From positions 3,421,844 to 3,485,843 of the forward strand of contig JAQFVV010006293.1 of NCBI GenBank assembly GCA_028023455.1: a stretch of 64,000 nucleotides of DNA, read 5' to 3'. Below the pieces are notes generated by a model. The model saw only the letters and a program-made list of their open reading frames with translations, was not told where the DNA came from and did not search any database. The stretch is from Epiperipatus broadwayi. Taxonomy: Eukaryota > Onychophora > Udeonychophora > Euonychophora > Peripatidae. The number at the start of each line of letters is the position of its first letter. Position 1 is the first letter of the stretch. The position numbers and the translations under genes are program-made. Below are positions 62,634 to 64,000 of this stretch, piece by piece.

Positions 62634-62755
62634 TAAGTATAAAGGATTTGAACTCAGATTTTCAAGCACCCTTCAACTATCCACACTATCTCATACAGCT
62701 GATACACATGACCACACACATGCTTGAAAATCTGAGTTCAAATCCTCTATACTTA
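62634..62755 (-). repeat. Near-perfect 35-bp hairpin with tRNA-like box B in the arms
   Basis: Arms 62634-62668 and 62721-62755 are reverse complements with a single mismatch; the inner 26 bases pair perfectly. The spacer is 52 bases. Read on the minus strand, TGGTCATGTGTATCAG and GAGTTCAAATCC stand at tRNA-like spacing (poor box A, good box B). A diverged relative is at 6500-6598. It could be a small fold-back element, a SINE fold-back or a hairpin RNA precursor. TATATATAGTGTACT occurs on both outer sides. Confidence 0.65.
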
Positions 62756-63299
62756 CAATTAAGCTCCCAGGTTTGTGAAGAGTGCCTGGTTTCAAATATT
62801 TATTTATATATAGTGTACTGTTTATTTATATATGGTACAAATATATTGGCATTTGGTAAGATATTTTAAAGCTAAAAATAAGTGAATTTAAACATCTTTT
62901 AAAAGATGCATTTAACATTTTTTTTTTAGTTAGTGTAATTTATTTTTTTTAGTTAGTATAATTTATTTTTTTTAAATGAACAATGAAAGATAATTTTGTT
63001 ATTTCGAATTATTACTTTAATTAAAAATAAAAGTTAAAATTGGAAAAAATAAAAGACATGTAGATTACTAATCCAGATAAACTAAAAGAAAGAGAATTCC
63101 ATAGCAGATTACAATCAAAGTTTTAAAACTAATTAAAGATGGCAGAAAGAATCTATATGAAAAAAAGAATTTTGTAGTTGGAAAATACAAAATAAATGTA
63201 CAAGATTATTGATTTGTATTTTATGATAAAACAAAGATAAAAGTATGTGCAGAAGTCTGAAAACTGGACTTCGAGTATAAAAGGAAGAAAATCAGTGCA
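62756..63299. other. AT-rich spacer
   Basis: Short T-run repeats (TTTTTTTTAGTTAGTRTAAT) near 62920-62970. No gene recognised. Confidence 0.4.
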
Positions 63300-63327
63300 A
63301 TCAGGGTCTTGTGTGTGTTTTTTTTTG

Positions 63328-63540
63328 GCTGGTCATGGATCACGAAAGATCCAGGACCACTCTATGCTAAAATAATTCGTCACGCAGGAGTAGACCGAAG
63401 CTTTTGCCGACATCTTTCATCATGAAGACTTAAAACCCCAGTAAAGCTTTTGGGACTAGCCCTTAGGACAGACCAAGAAAAGTTTAAAAGCAATGACCAC
63501 GAGCTCATTCTACCTCTCCTGAAAAACCATGCCTGGTAAT
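63328..63540 (+). other. Less AT-rich stretch with a coding-like frame broken once
   Basis: One frame reads GWSWITKDPGPLYAKIIRHA, GVDRSFCRHLSS, a TGA, then RLKTPVKLLGLALRTDQEKF, KSNDHELILPLLKNHAW and TAA. The balanced composition and amino-acid use are more protein-like than the surroundings. I do not recognise a family. It could be an exon, an old transposon piece, or a chance frame. Confidence 0.25.
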
Positions 63541-64000
63541 CAACAATCTTCATAAACTTGCTAAACTTACCGGTAAGCTAAGATTAATTATTCCTGATTG
63601 TACTAAATTACGTGTTTTCAAACCATTTTCAAATATAAGCTTATAATATAATCCTGATAGAGACAATTTTTCTTATTCAAGAGACTTTCATTTATGGCCT
63701 AAGAAATCTAAGTGTAATGTGAACTGTAGTAATTAATTGATTGTTAAATTGTTTTAATTATTTTACCTAACTATCTGGATTAGTGTGTGTGGGTTTTTCC
63801 AATTTTATTTAACAGGTTACCTTTAAAATATTTTAATTTGTTAAAATAAAATATTTCTAATAACAACTTTTCATTGTGCGTTATTAATGTTAATTATTAA
63901 ATTTATTAATATTAGTTAATTGTATGATAAATGTGTAAGTTATCTTTGCGAATATACTTATTTATTAATTAAGCCCTGGGAGTAATATCTAAAAAAATAA
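63541..64000. other. AT-rich end of window
   Basis: Nothing recognised. Confidence 0.4.

Overview
This is a gene-poor, strongly AT-rich piece of an animal nuclear genome. There are no operons, ribosome binding sites or dense ORFs. There are remnants of many metazoan transposon superfamilies (hAT, Tigger/pogo, a probable Merlin, LTR-like elements, a non-LTR retrotransposon, a tRNA-derived SINE, MITEs), one C2H2 zinc-finger fragment, and exon-like pieces with GT/AG splice signals. An arthropod, perhaps an arachnid, fits this mix, but I cannot fix the taxon from sequence alone.

Layout. 1-9 kb: the tail of a long LTR-like element, a decayed LINE reverse transcriptase, a ~1.8 kb A-rich repeat (R1) and a possible terminal exon. 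9.16-12.4 kb: a Tigger/pogo element split by an LTR-like insertion. 12.9-15.4 kb: a two-finger C2H2 fragment, another LTR-like start, and a retroposed tRNA-like SINE with a perfect 13-bp target duplication. 17.2-21.7 kb: a nest in which one LTR carries a minisatellite interrupted by a 454-bp MITE and a 2.9-kb LTR-like element. 24.5-25.0 kb: a small hAT derivative with a perfect 8-bp duplication. 26.1-29.6 kb: a composite with 37-bp inverted repeats, a Merlin-like transposase relic and an A-rich array. 30.4-33.9 kb: repeat R2 (paralogue of R1) and a second, shorter Tigger copy. 37.3-40.1 kb: a decayed ZMYM6/SCAND3-type hAT with a fold-back MITE inside. 40.6-51.3 kb: two nearly identical 2.7-kb direct repeats around a 5.4-kb interior. 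56.0-62.4 kb: two solo LTR-like elements, each with a 4-bp target duplication.

The only long reading frame is in that interior, on the minus strand: about 960 codons broken by a single in-frame TAG. The upstream half has an acidic, coiled-coil-like start. The downstream half has about seven spaced MELT-like motifs (MEMT, MEIT, MEFA, IKMA and so on), the kind of array found in the kinetochore scaffold KNL1/Spc105. That identification is an inference. It may be a large exon, a retrocopy or a cargo gene between LTR-like repeats.

At least eight, perhaps ten, copies of one LTR-like superfamily (TG..CA ends, 4-bp duplications where bounded, about 2.1-2.9 kb, no gag-pol) dominate the window. Their history can be read from paralogous empty sites inside the window.
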